DNA of 33,326 nucleotides from Candidatus Ozemibacter sibiricus (GCA_003327425.1 QOQW01000037.1:1-33326), one strand, 5' to 3'; shown: positions 18,901-26,267, counted from the first letter of the stretch. Notes: generated by a model not told the origin, from the letters alone. Program-made: numbers and translations.

Positions 18901-19470
18901 GCCGGCACCGTGGACACCCCGCTCGCCGAGTTCTTGCACCGGCGGGTCGGGCGGCGAGGGCTCGCGGAACTGCGAGACCAGGCGCGGGAAGTCGATTCCG
19001 CCCCCTTCGGCGCCCGCATCGCCGACCACTTGCGCGACCGATCCGGGGACGACCTGCCCATCGCGATCGCCGACCTGACCGCCGTGCGGGATTGTCGGGC
19101 CGTTCTGGCCGCGGTCAATGCCGTCCAGCCCTGCATCGGTCCGAACGATCTGGCCGCCGAAGCGGTGGTGTGCGATGTCAGCCTGCCCGATGCCCTGACC
19201 CCGGAAGCGGCTCGCCGCGAGGGGGTCGAGGTCTTCAAAGGCGGCATCGTGGCCCTGCCCAACCACGAGGTGCTGAACATCGGCGCCCTGCCGCTGGCCC
19301 CGGGCCTGGTCTATGCCTGCATGGCCGAGACCATCCTGCTCGGATTGGAGCGGCGGTGGGAAGATTACTCGGTCGGACCGCTCGACAAGCGCAAGGTGCT
19401 CGAGATGCTGGCCCTGGCCGATAAGCATGGGTTCCGCCTGGCCCGGCTCAAACTGAGTGCTTCCTTGTGA
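15931..19470 (+). CDS. Fusion of class-III aminotransferase and acyl-ACP reductase-like domain
   Basis: A 1179-residue fusion. Residues 1-~212 are Pro/Ala/Ser/Arg-rich and disordered. About 215-715 is a class-III PLP aminotransferase: HLCNSGAEAVEAAIK for phosphate binding, Asp534 in ADEIQTGLGRTG, and Lys564 in LLSKFLGGG as the Schiff-base lysine. About 775-1170 resembles cyanobacterial fatty acyl-ACP reductase: VAFLGHFIDP at its start, GVGFTSGNTLTAG, a nucleotide-binding VVGAGGNIGS (Gly940-Gly946), VFKGGIVALP, and Cys1130 in YACMAETILL, aligned with that family's thioester-forming cysteine. The likely chemistry is acyl thioester to aldehyde with NAD(P)H, then aldehyde to primary amine (inference; TamH of tambjamine synthesis is a known reductase-transaminase fusion). 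The ATG overlaps the upstream stop (TGATG) with AGGTGAAGG before it, which favours this start despite the odd N-terminus. Confidence 0.9.
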   Translation: MPPRPKPAKTIRQSASPDGQTTRQPTAPRSAGAPSPGKTSAGAKRKIAPDAPPASSAASDPAATATPAATRAATPAPAPASPPAAANPPDPSPPLPATPTVRRSPQAAPARPASQPRRRSTSSGPRDTTARPLTGPDRTDAGAGPPLSAGSAAAPPPPQAPPGRPPDGLAAGASMADEQEEARRRHPPRPKAGAEPSHPSSMASASSRSTTSETPAEGDSAPLADLYQRFCKPGLGAMLKAFGLDIAYEKAQGDRLIWRDAAGRRRTAIDLVGSYGATLLGHNHPRLRRVLAKALQDCPPVLVQASVRGETARLAERLNDIARARLGADYVVHLCNSGAEAVEAAIKHLILIQRGRWQARCEEILTAAAHLLRQQAAAPGSSTFRHLSEFLGEKVRDAAEVLAALDRYNSRVLDTPLPLLALEGAYHGKTLGALSLTHNPRYRSPFARELLPTRFLPPTADALREVLTRSRLELLRLTRRPRGGLTFEPVPITGALGLFVEPMLGEGGARPLPGSFLKEAAEIARTAELPVVADEIQTGLGRTGTFFAWEQAGAPAPDLLLLSKFLGGGLLKVSAMLTRREIADDEFGVVHTSTYAEDGLSSRLALAVIDALEEKDGALLDAVRQAGAAWRERLHALQARFPDVIREVRGRGLLLGIEFADLRDSGSHLLRFLTEQGDLGYLFAAYLLHAHGIRVAPTLNATRTIRIEPSVLLPPAAMARTIRALAALCRILRRRDTFHLVKYILPEFRTRATRGPTVAVEDFRANPEAVMQRPPLAPEKVAFLGHFIDPTYLARHEPALGRFTPDQLESLIERTWKYIDPCLFASRDIASPLGPVVNFNFVGLSVTSAVLLRHLRTRDLATIRRQIRLAVETARRAGAKLVGFGQFTSILTRNCQELCVPGVGFTSGNTLTAGMAVRALEQEVGRRGWSWNDLRVAVVGAGGNIGSTFARLLADKAGRLLLIGGTAADSRRRLEETRAMILADQAARVLAGTVDTPLAEFLHRRVGRRGLAELRDQAREVDSAPFGARIADHLRDRSGDDLPIAIADLTAVRDCRAVLAAVNAVQPCIGPNDLAAEAVVCDVSLPDALTPEAARREGVEVFKGGIVALPNHEVLNIGALPLAPGLVYACMAETILLGLERRWEDYSVGPLDKRKVLEMLALADKHGFRLARLKLSASL
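16122..16153 (+). repeat. 12-bp in-frame tandem repeat in the disordered region
   Basis: GGCGACCC recurs at 16122, 16134 and 16146, a 12-base period, encoding alternating Ala-Thr-Pro/Arg-Ala units within the low-complexity N-terminal part of the fusion enzyme. Because the period is a multiple of three, copy changes would alter length without breaking the frame. Confidence 0.6.
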
Positions 19471-19817
19471 GGTGCCTGAACCGCCCCGCTTGTTCCTGTC
19501 AGGGGCGCGCTCACGCCGCCTCGACGCTTCGGATCGAAGCCGGGTGGCGAATTGGCTGATCTCGAGCGCAGGACGGGAGCCGCGAACGCCTCTGCCTGGG
19601 ATTCCCCCTTTCCGAGAGGACAACCTGGGGTTCCACAATCTGAGCCAGATCCGAACACCCGACCTCGCTCGAGTCATTGGCCGCCGAAGCTGGTGCCTCG
19701 CCTGCGCCACGGCCTCGCTTCCCTTCGGCCCTATTGCAGGAAAAATCATGATTGACACCGTTTCCCCAGGCTTCTAAACTGGGAGAGTTCTCCAAAAAGT
19801 CTTATCTGGAGGAAACC
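19471..19817 (+). other. 347-base intergenic region with hairpins and a promoter
   Basis: No gene is supported here. A 6-bp inverted repeat CGCCCC/GGGGCG (19482-19487 and 19502-19507) and a compact hairpin GCTTCG-GAT-CGAAGC (19526-19540) follow the aminotransferase-reductase stop and may help to end its transcript, though no T run follows. A near-consensus promoter lies at 19752-19780, and the ribosome binding site GGAGGA is at 19808-19813. Confidence 0.5.
19752..19780 (+). promoter_or_regulatory. Near-consensus sigma-70 promoter
   Basis: TTGACA (19752-19757), a 17-base spacer and TAAACT (19775-19780). The -35 is a perfect match. Together with the strong ribosome binding site this predicts high, independent expression of the gene at 19818. 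Confidence 0.85.
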
Positions 19818-20855
19818 ATGAGAATCCTGTCGTGCCTGGTGATCCTGTGCCTGTCTTTCGCCCCCGTGGCCATGGCCGTGACCGCCGATGAGATCGTCGC
19901 CCATTTCGAGGAGAACCAGAACTGGACGAAATGTGCGATGGCAGCGTTCAAGGTGCTCAAGAAAGCCTCTGATCCGCGGATCGCCGACATGTATGAATTC
20001 GTCTCCGACAAGACCTATGATTACGAAGGCCTCATCATCGACGGCTCCGAATACCAGAATGCGGAACGCGGCCCTCTGGACGGACTGCTGTCGGTGATCA
20101 ATGATGGCGTGCTGGCCGTCATCCACAAGCTGGCCACCGATGAACACAAGAAGCTGTTCAAACCGACGTGGCTGGGCTTCCACACCCCCACCGACAAGAA
20201 AGTATCGAACTGGTTCTGCCTGATCATGGGCAACCACACCAAGACCTATCTGACGCGGGTCGACCAGCGGGCCAAGCTCGACGAGATCGGGGCCGATCCG
20301 CTGCAGATGAACCTGCTCGACAAGCGGTGGTTCACCTTCCAGGTGGTGAAAGATCTCGGCAACCGCGCGGTGCTGAAAGTACTGCCCAAGAGCGGTGCCC
20401 CGGTCAACGTCAAAGAGGCCACCATCGAGGTGGCCCGGCTGCAGGTCGGCGAGGCTGTCACCTGGTACGTGACGAAAATCTCGGGGACGCTGAACACCGG
20501 CTCTTCGGGCGTCACCGAGTTCGGCGACTTCCGCGTGGCAGCGGCGGTGCCGGGCAAGCAGTACATCGGCTGGTCGAACGACGGCAAGCAGATCGGCGAG
20601 GTGCCGGTCTATGGGCTCGGGCAGATCCAGCGCCAGAACGTCAAGCCCGATCAGAAATTGTTCGTCTTCGCGACCAGGCTCGACACCACCACCTACCAGA
20701 CCTCCCGCGAGGTCAAGGATTACGAGGTGAAACTGGTGACGAGCATCCAGCGGATCCACATCAATCCGCCGCTGCAGGTGGTGGCCGAGTACATCCAGCC
20801 CCAACGGTTGGCGACCTTGACCAAGGTGGCGCGCAAAATCGTTGCCGGGCATTGA
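19818..20855 (+). CDS. Secreted hypothetical protein next to the RND exporter
   Basis: A 345-residue protein with a signal peptide (about 1-21, ending in VAMA before VTADEI). The mature part has repeated basic/aromatic beta-like segments (VSNWFCLIMGNHTKTYL, RWFTFQVVKDLGN), a long middle with few charges clustered, and a Lys-rich C-terminus. The opening TADEIVAHFEEN is faintly like proteins of the LolA-like outer-membrane lipoprotein-sorting group that often sit beside RND/MMPL exporters, but I cannot confirm that family. GGAGGA at 19808-19813 fixes the ATG at 19818, and a near-consensus promoter and a following hairpin frame it as a single-gene unit. Function is unknown; a periplasmic role is likely. 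Confidence 0.85.
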   Translation: MRILSCLVILCLSFAPVAMAVTADEIVAHFEENQNWTKCAMAAFKVLKKASDPRIADMYEFVSDKTYDYEGLIIDGSEYQNAERGPLDGLLSVINDGVLAVIHKLATDEHKKLFKPTWLGFHTPTDKKVSNWFCLIMGNHTKTYLTRVDQRAKLDEIGADPLQMNLLDKRWFTFQVVKDLGNRAVLKVLPKSGAPVNVKEATIEVARLQVGEAVTWYVTKISGTLNTGSSGVTEFGDFRVAAAVPGKQYIGWSNDGKQIGEVPVYGLGQIQRQNVKPDQKLFVFATRLDTTTYQTSREVKDYEVKLVTSIQRIHINPPLQVVAEYIQPQRLATLTKVARKIVAGH

Positions 20856-20946
20856 TCGCAGGAAGCCAGCCACGCGGGTGACAATGGCTCTCTCCCTGGG
20901 CTATCACCGGCGGGCGGCTTGATCATCAACCTCCAAGGCATTCACG

Positions 20947-20973
20947 CAGGGGCGGGCCAACAGCCCGCCCCTG
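20947..20973 (+). terminator. GC-rich hairpin, probable terminator
   Basis: An 11-bp perfect stem (20947-20957 with 20963-20973) and a five-base loop lie about 90 bases after the stop at 20855 and before the exporter gene. No T tract follows, so termination could be Rho-assisted. Confidence 0.5.
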
Positions 20974-21055
20974 GCGTTCCCGTGAAATGTCGAGAGGATT
21001 CGATCCGGCCGGTCGACGAAGCCACCCGCCCTGAAACCTTGCCCGCCCGCCCGTC

Positions 21056-23671
21056 ATGAGCGAAGCATCAGGCTCCTCTGGTCTCCGACGGTGGTTTCGC
21101 TGGATCGCCGACCACCACCGCCTGGTGCTCGCCATCGGCCTGGCTCTCGCGGTTTTCAGCGGTGTCGGGGTGCGCTCGCTGGAGGTCGATTTCGCGATCG
21201 AAAGCTTCTTTCCCCATGACGACCGCCATCGGCGCGTGTTCGTCGATTATACCCGGCAGTTCGGAAAAGACGACGATGCCATCCTGGTCCTGTGCGAAGG
21301 CCGGGTTGTGCTGGCCCCGACCTTTCTGCTGGCCTACGACCGCCTGGCGTCGGCCCTGGCCCGTCGGCCCGAACTGCGCCGCGTCGACTCGCTCCTGGAC
21401 GTGCCCGTGGTCGATCAGACCGATGAGATGGAGGTCCGGATCCGCCCGTTGCGGGAACGATTGTTCCCCGCCAGCACGCCCCGCCCCGCCAGCGTTGCGG
21501 CCGTCGAGGGGGCTGAGCCGCCCGTCCAGGGGGCGGGGTCCGAGGACCCGCCCCCGACAGTGCCACTGCCCAGCCCAACGGATATCGGAGAGCCAGAGAG
21601 CACGGGAACGATCGCGAACGTCTTCCCACTGGCGGCCTCAGGGACAGCTCAACCGGCGGCCTGTCCTTCTCTCCCCCCCTCCGACGCCACGACGAGCGGC
21701 TTTTCAACCAGCGCTCTGGCGTCGCTGGCGGCTTCGTTGCGCCGCGATGGCCCCTTTCTCGGAAATTATGTAAATCCGGAGGCGGGGGTGGCCGTGCTGG
21801 TCCTGCGGCTGGCCCCGGAGTGGTCCGATCACCACGGACGCACCACAGCCGTCGCCCGATTGCGCCAGGCGTTGGCGACGATTCCCCATCCCGGCATCGA
21901 TCGTCTCAGCCTGGCCGGCATGCCGGTGGCCCGGGCCGACGGGATGGCCCTCATCCAGCAGGATCAAGCGACCCTTTTGCCCCTGTCGTTGCTGGTCACG
22001 CTGATCGTGCTCTATTTGATCCTCCCCGACTGGACCGATGTCCTCCTGGTCGTGCTGACCACCGGCTTCACCCTGGTTTATACCTTCGGATTGATGGGCT
22101 GGCTGGGGTGGAAGTTCTCGATTCTCAGCTCGGTGGCCCCAGTCATCCTTGTCACCACCGGCACCACCTATAGCGTCCATCCCCTGGTTCGCCTGCCTCG
22201 CCGGGGTCGCCTTCCAGATCGCGAGCGCTTCCCCGAGACCTTCGCCGATCTGTTCCCGGCCCTCGCCCAATGCTGTTTGACCACCATCGTCGGCTTCGCT
22301 TCCCTGCTGCCCATCCAGATCACGTTGGTGCATGAGTTCGTCGCCATCGTCGGCACGGGGGTGGCCATCGCCTTCATCGTCGCCATGACCCTCCTGCCCG
22401 CGATGGTCGCCGGATTGGCCGTCGATGGCGGGCCGGCCGCCGCCTCCCCGGCCCAGCTTCCTGTTCCCCGCCGAAGCCGGCGCGATATCTTGCGGCGGCT
22501 GTTGAACGACTTCCTGCCTCAGGTGTGGCGGCGGCCACGGCTGGTGCTGGCGCTGCTGGGTCTGCTCATGCTGGCTGGTCTTCTGGCCGGAACGCACGTC
22601 CGGGTGAAGGCCTATGTCTTCGACGATTTCTGGGAAGACTCCGCATTGATGCAGCAGATCAGGCGGGCCGAGCAGGCCTGCCTGGGCATCCTGCCCGTGG
22701 CTGTTCTGGTCGAGGCCGCGCCCCGGGAAACCGTAGTGCGACATCGCTACTTGTCCCAGGCCGCCTCGATCACCGCGTTCCTGCGAACCCTCCCCGGCAT
22801 CGGCAAAGTCGACAGCCCGACCGATTTCATCGGCGAGGTCTGGCGGCTTTTCCAAGAAGGGGAAGGCTCCCCTCCCCCGTTCCCGCCTGATGAATCATCG
22901 CTTTCGGCCATCTTCCGCTTCATGCTGTCGGCCGGCAACCTCGCGGCTGATCAGGATTTCCTGACCCGCGACCTTTCCACCCTGCAGATCAAGGCCCGCC
23001 TGTTCGACCTCGAATCGGCCTCGGCCGCCGCGCTGTTGGATCGCATCCGCGGCGCCCTGGCGGCCACCGCCGATGCCTCGACCACGCTGCAACTGACCGG
23101 CACCACCGTGATGATCCAGGAGACCTACCGGCAGACGATCAGCAGTTTCATGCAGAGCCTGGGCTTCGTCATCGGTTGCACCGTCATCGTGTTCGCGTGG
23201 TTCTACCGCGACCGCACTCTCGTCGGGTGGGCCACCGCCGGGAATCTCGGCCCCTTGCTCTGCACCTTCGGGTTCATGGGCTGGTGGGGCATTCCCATCA
23301 AGATCTCGACCATCACGATCTTCGGCATCGCCCTCGGCCTCGCCGTCGACGACACCATCCACTTCCTCACCGTCTTCCGGCAGTGGCGCGCGCGGGGCAG
23401 AACCGATGCCGAGGCGGCACGCCGGGCCATCGTCGGCACCGCCCGCGGCATGGTGGTCTCATCGGCGGCGCTGTTCGCCGGCTTCCTGGTCTTGCTCTGG
23501 TCGGAATTCGAAGCTCAGTACCTGATCGGTCTGCTGCTCTGCTTCAACATCGCGATCGCCCTGCTGTTCGATCTGGCGTTCATCCCGGCGGCCGTCTCGC
23601 TCTGGGGCCCGGCCTCAGGCCAGAGCGTTTCCGCCCCTAAGGGAAGAATGCCCCAGACGACGAACGGGTGA
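21056..23671 (+). CDS. RND-superfamily (MMPL/HAE-3-like) exporter
   Basis: An 871-residue inner-membrane transporter, probably proton-driven, of the RND superfamily branch that moves lipids and other hydrophobic molecules. Topology is the standard duplicate: one helix (about 22-42), a large periplasmic loop (about 45-295), five helices (about 300-455), then helix 7 (about 503-523), a second loop (about 525-695) and five helices (about 700-855). The second half contains Asp765-Asp766 in GLAVDDTIHFL, typical of the proton-relay helix. The first loop has an unusual low-complexity Pro/Ser/Ala/Gly insert (about 140-220). The ATG at 21056 lacks a Shine-Dalgarno sequence. It follows the acyl-amine-type operon and a secreted protein, which suggests, but does not prove, export of a lipid-like product. 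Confidence 0.93.
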   Translation: MSEASGSSGLRRWFRWIADHHRLVLAIGLALAVFSGVGVRSLEVDFAIESFFPHDDRHRRVFVDYTRQFGKDDDAILVLCEGRVVLAPTFLLAYDRLASALARRPELRRVDSLLDVPVVDQTDEMEVRIRPLRERLFPASTPRPASVAAVEGAEPPVQGAGSEDPPPTVPLPSPTDIGEPESTGTIANVFPLAASGTAQPAACPSLPPSDATTSGFSTSALASLAASLRRDGPFLGNYVNPEAGVAVLVLRLAPEWSDHHGRTTAVARLRQALATIPHPGIDRLSLAGMPVARADGMALIQQDQATLLPLSLLVTLIVLYLILPDWTDVLLVVLTTGFTLVYTFGLMGWLGWKFSILSSVAPVILVTTGTTYSVHPLVRLPRRGRLPDRERFPETFADLFPALAQCCLTTIVGFASLLPIQITLVHEFVAIVGTGVAIAFIVAMTLLPAMVAGLAVDGGPAAASPAQLPVPRRSRRDILRRLLNDFLPQVWRRPRLVLALLGLLMLAGLLAGTHVRVKAYVFDDFWEDSALMQQIRRAEQACLGILPVAVLVEAAPRETVVRHRYLSQAASITAFLRTLPGIGKVDSPTDFIGEVWRLFQEGEGSPPPFPPDESSLSAIFRFMLSAGNLAADQDFLTRDLSTLQIKARLFDLESASAAALLDRIRGALAATADASTTLQLTGTTVMIQETYRQTISSFMQSLGFVIGCTVIVFAWFYRDRTLVGWATAGNLGPLLCTFGFMGWWGIPIKISTITIFGIALGLAVDDTIHFLTVFRQWRARGRTDAEAARRAIVGTARGMVVSSAALFAGFLVLLWSEFEAQYLIGLLLCFNIAIALLFDLAFIPAAVSLWGPASGQSVSAPKGRMPQTTNG

Positions 23672-23718
23672 GGCATCGTCGGGCGACCGCCGCGGCGAGC
23701 CAGCGGTCAGGACCGCGG

Positions 23719-24420
23719 TCATGACGCCGGTTTCTGGCATTCGATGAGCAGCATGCGCCCGTTGCGGATCTCCCGGACCGGCAGCAGCCCGGCTTGCTGG
23801 AGGGCCGTGCGCAGAGCGGCCGGTTCGAACAGGGTCGACAGCAGGCCCAGCTCGACGTAGCGTTCGGCGAGACGGCGGGGCCACCACCCTCGAGGTCGCA
23901 GCAGGACCGAGGCGAAGAACGTTCCCCGCGGCCGCAGGACGCGCGCCATCGAGGCCAGGGCCTGCTCGGGGAAGGGGATCACATGCAGCCCACCGAAACA
24001 GCAGACCCGGTCGAACGAGGCCGGCGGGAATGGCAGGCAGCGGGCATCGCCGCGAACCGGCCGGAAGCGCTCGCGGCCGAGACGACGCACCGCGCGGGTC
24101 AGCATTTCCTCCGAGATGTCGAGTCCGATGAGGACAGGGTCGACGACCAGCCGGCGCCGGACGATGGCCGTCAGGGAGCCGTCGCCGATCGCCACATCGA
24201 GGACCGGCTCGGGATGCCCTTCCAGCGCTTCCCGATAGAAGCGGACGAGCGGCCCGAGCGCGGCCCGCCAGACCGTGAGCATATTGAGCAGGGCGAGCGG
24301 GGCATACGCCAGGGCATAGAAGCGATACGCGGCCCCGACCCGCTGGGAAGCGTCGGATCCCCCGCTGGGGAGACTGCCGGTTGTTCGTGCCGAGAAGGCT
24401 ATGGAGGCATCCAGCGTCAT
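23719..24420 (-). CDS. Class I SAM-dependent methyltransferase
   Basis: A 233-residue methyltransferase of the Methyltransf_11/UbiE-like type. Motif I is VLDVAIGDGS (residues 73-82), which binds S-adenosylmethionine; the acidic end of the second strand is Asp in LIGLDISEEML; the FDRVCCFGGLHVIP segment is motif IV-like, and RVLRPRGTFFAS matches the post-strand-five region. It has no membrane segment, but residues 30-55 are hydrophobic and aromatic. The ATG at 24420 is the best start; it overlaps the stop of a possible 16-residue upstream frame (ATGA). It is the last gene of the minus-strand group and converges on the exporter gene, with 47 bases between the stops. The methyl acceptor is unknown; a quinone-like or lipid substrate is typical of this subgroup. 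Confidence 0.9.
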   Translation of the reverse strand: MTLDASIAFSARTTGSLPSGGSDASQRVGAAYRFYALAYAPLALLNMLTVWRAALGPLVRFYREALEGHPEPVLDVAIGDGSLTAIVRRRLVVDPVLIGLDISEEMLTRAVRRLGRERFRPVRGDARCLPFPPASFDRVCCFGGLHVIPFPEQALASMARVLRPRGTFFASVLLRPRGWWPRRLAERYVELGLLSTLFEPAALRTALQQAGLLPVREIRNGRMLLIECQKPAS

Positions 24421-24467
24421 ACGGGCATCCGGTGTTGTTGGGTGTTCAGCCAAACGATCAGTTCCAT
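24417..24467 (-). CDS. Possible 16-residue leader peptide
   Basis: An ATG at 24467 opens a 16-codon frame (MELIVWLNTQQHRMPV) whose TGA overlaps the methyltransferase ATG as ATGA. The ribosome binding site is weak (TTGAGA). A perfect 10-bp palindrome CAAGCGCTTG lies just upstream at 24471-24480. It could couple translation of the methyltransferase, but may be chance. Confidence 0.25.
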   Translation of the reverse strand: MELIVWLNTQQHRMPV

Positions 24468-24547
24468 TCTCAAGCGCTTGGTTCCTTCCAAAGTACCTGA
24501 TGCACCCAGCCGAAGCAAGGCCTGGTCCGCATCCGGCGCGAAAAGCG

Positions 24548-25192
24548 TTAAATGGGGCGAGGAGAAGCGGGGGCCTGAATCGAACGAATGGCTTCGGCCA
24601 GAGCGGTTCGCACCGAGGGATCTTTTTCCGTGGCCTCGAGTTCACGGAGAGCGGGCAACACGGAGCGATTGTCCAATCGCTGGAAGGTCTGAACCAGATG
24701 CAATCGAATGGGAACAGGGGGGTTCGTCTTCAGGAATCGAATCAGACCATCGATGGCCGCCGCTCCGCGAACGCCTGCCAAGCCATCGATGAGCGCCCGT
24801 TGGAAGTCCAGCGATCGCTCAATGGCTAGGAGTTTCAGGAGAACCGGCACACCCTGGGGCAGACGACATTCCCCGATCGCTCGGGCAGCCGCCGCCCGCA
24901 CCTGAATGGAAGGATCGTGCAGAAGATATTCCTCCAGGGTCTGATAGGCTTGGCGCCACATTCCAGGATCCTCCTGGGGACAGCCAAATCCCATCGGATC
25001 ATTCACTGGCTCTTGAGTCAAGGCTTGGATGGTGCGTATCCGCTCCTCGACGCTTTGGCTTGGGAATCGAGCTCCAATTTTTCCAGACACCGAATCGCCC
25101 TCCGAACGAGGCCAACCCAACACGGCTATGATTAGCAAGAGAACTCCGATAAGCCAGGGGTGGTCGATCAGTAGATCCATCACGACGTCCAT
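24548..25192 (-). CDS. Membrane-anchored HEAT-repeat protein
   Basis: A 214-residue protein. A single N-terminal hydrophobic helix (about 10-29, LLIDHPWLIGVLLLIIAVLG) anchors it, and three or so HEAT/PBS-lyase-type helical repeats follow (about 80-212), recognised from SIQVRAAAARAIGECRL, LDFQRALIDGLAGVRG and DPSVRTALAEAIRSI. HEAT repeats bind proteins; no enzymatic residues are seen. The ATG at 25192 is preceded by GGGAGGGAGG, so the start is well supported. A candidate extended -10 promoter overlaps the end of the upstream epimerase gene, so it may be expressed on its own as well as by read-through. The partner is unknown. Confidence 0.82.
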   Translation of the reverse strand: MDVVMDLLIDHPWLIGVLLLIIAVLGWPRSEGDSVSGKIGARFPSQSVEERIRTIQALTQEPVNDPMGFGCPQEDPGMWRQAYQTLEEYLLHDPSIQVRAAAARAIGECRLPQGVPVLLKLLAIERSLDFQRALIDGLAGVRGAAAIDGLIRFLKTNPPVPIRLHLVQTFQRLDNRSVLPALRELEATEKDPSVRTALAEAIRSIQAPASPRPI

Positions 25193-25241
25193 CCTCCCTC
25201 CCAATTCGATGGGCAACTGGCTTTCAGCTTTGCCGAGAGAA

Positions 25242-25272
25242 ATTCTACCAGATAGGCCGAATTGGACGTCAA
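25242..25272 (-). promoter_or_regulatory. Candidate extended -10 promoter for the HEAT-repeat gene
   Basis: On the minus strand TGG-TAGAAT forms an extended -10 (TAGAAT at 25242-25247). A TTGACG at 25267-25272 lies 19 bases upstream, which is longer than ideal, and overlaps the stop codon of the epimerase gene. Confidence 0.45.
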
Positions 25273-26267
25273 GGAAGCCAGCCAACCTGGGAATACCATC
25301 TTCTGGTCAAGGCGATCCCCTGAGCGAGAGGGCTCCAGGTCAAGCCCGGCAGCAGGGTCTGCTGTCGGGAAAAATCCTGCAACCAATCCGAAAAGCTCAT
25401 CTCGCGGGCTTTTCCGCTGCTCATCAGGGGCGGTCGACCGGTCACCGTCTCAACCATATCGTACAGACGGCCCAGAAGGCGGGTGGCGCCGGGTGGCAGG
25501 AACAGCGAGCGCAACGGCGCCCGCCCGGCGGCGTCACCGAGACCGGCAGCCAGATCGTGGTCGGTGCAGATCGTGGGGTTCCCCACGTTGAGAATGCCGT
25601 CGAGTCGATCTTCATCGACCACCCGCCACAAGGCGCGGGCGATATCGGTGACCAGAGCGAGATTGAATCGCTTGCGCGCGGTGGCCAGACGGGGGAACCA
25701 TCCGCGTTCAGCCCACCGAAAAAGGTCGAGGAAGCAGGGATCGCCCGGGCCGTACACCGAGCAGAGCCTCACCACGAGATGCCGGCCTTTCTGCCCACCT
25801 GGGCTGACAGGGTCGGCCAGCAGAACTTTTTCTCCAGCCAGCTTCGAGCGGCCATAGAGGCAGACCGGTTGGGACCTCGCCTCTTCAGACAGGGGGTGGC
25901 CGGCTCGGGCCGGCCCGACCGCGGCGACCGACGAGACATAGATGAGGCGAGGCGGAGCGGGGAGTCCCCGGGCGGCTGTCAGGACATGGCGGATGGTCTC
26001 GACATTGGCCGCCCGGTACCGGGCGGGGGAATGGCCGAACATATTGCCGGCCAGATGCACGACCGTGTCGCACCCGATCATGGCCGCGCGCAGGGCCGCG
26101 ACATCGGACAGCGGCAGGGCGCGCCATTCCCACCCAGGGGCTTCGATGGGCGGCGTGCCGGGCAGGATGAGGGCCACTCCAGCATCGCGGCCGGTATCGA
26201 CGGCCATCTGCACCAGGTGCCGTCCGATGAAGCCGTTGGCCCCGGTGATCAAGGTTCGACGGGCCAT
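25269..26267 (-). CDS. NAD-dependent epimerase/dehydratase family protein
   Basis: A 332-residue extended short-chain dehydrogenase. The nucleotide-binding loop is TGANGFIG (Gly9, Gly12, Gly15), followed by the family's VVHLAGNMFG strand and the active-site Ser112/Ser113 in YVSSVAAVGP with Tyr138 and Lys142 in YGRSK. The C-terminal half carries the usual VRLCSVYGPGDP and LNVGNP segments for substrate binding. The family acts on nucleotide sugars, hydroxysteroid-like or acyl substrates, so the reaction cannot be fixed; a keto-reductase on a lipid is as likely as a sugar epimerase here. The ATG at 26267 lies 19 bases inside the end of the upstream SDR gene, indicating one operon with it. Confidence 0.92.
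   Translation of the reverse strand: MARRTLITGANGFIGRHLVQMAVDTGRDAGVALILPGTPPIEAPGWEWRALPLSDVAALRAAMIGCDTVVHLAGNMFGHSPARYRAANVETIRHVLTAARGLPAPPRLIYVSSVAAVGPARAGHPLSEEARSQPVCLYGRSKLAGEKVLLADPVSPGGQKGRHLVVRLCSVYGPGDPCFLDLFRWAERGWFPRLATARKRFNLALVTDIARALWRVVDEDRLDGILNVGNPTICTDHDLAAGLGDAAGRAPLRSLFLPPGATRLLGRLYDMVETVTGRPPLMSSGKAREMSFSDWLQDFSRQQTLLPGLTWSPLAQGIALTRRWYSQVGWLP

Noticed and set aside
16564-19758. A very long open frame (about 1064 codons) on the minus strand opposite the aminotransferase-reductase fusion.
   Set aside because: It is an antisense shadow caused by high GC at third codon positions; the plus strand has clear family motifs, and the antisense product is Gly/Gln/His/Arg-rich without motifs.
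23685-23720. Repeated GACCGC/GCGGTC blocks between the convergent exporter and methyltransferase genes as a bidirectional terminator.
   Set aside because: The stems are only 6 bp or a 10-bp palindrome without loop and T tract, and partly inside coding sequence.
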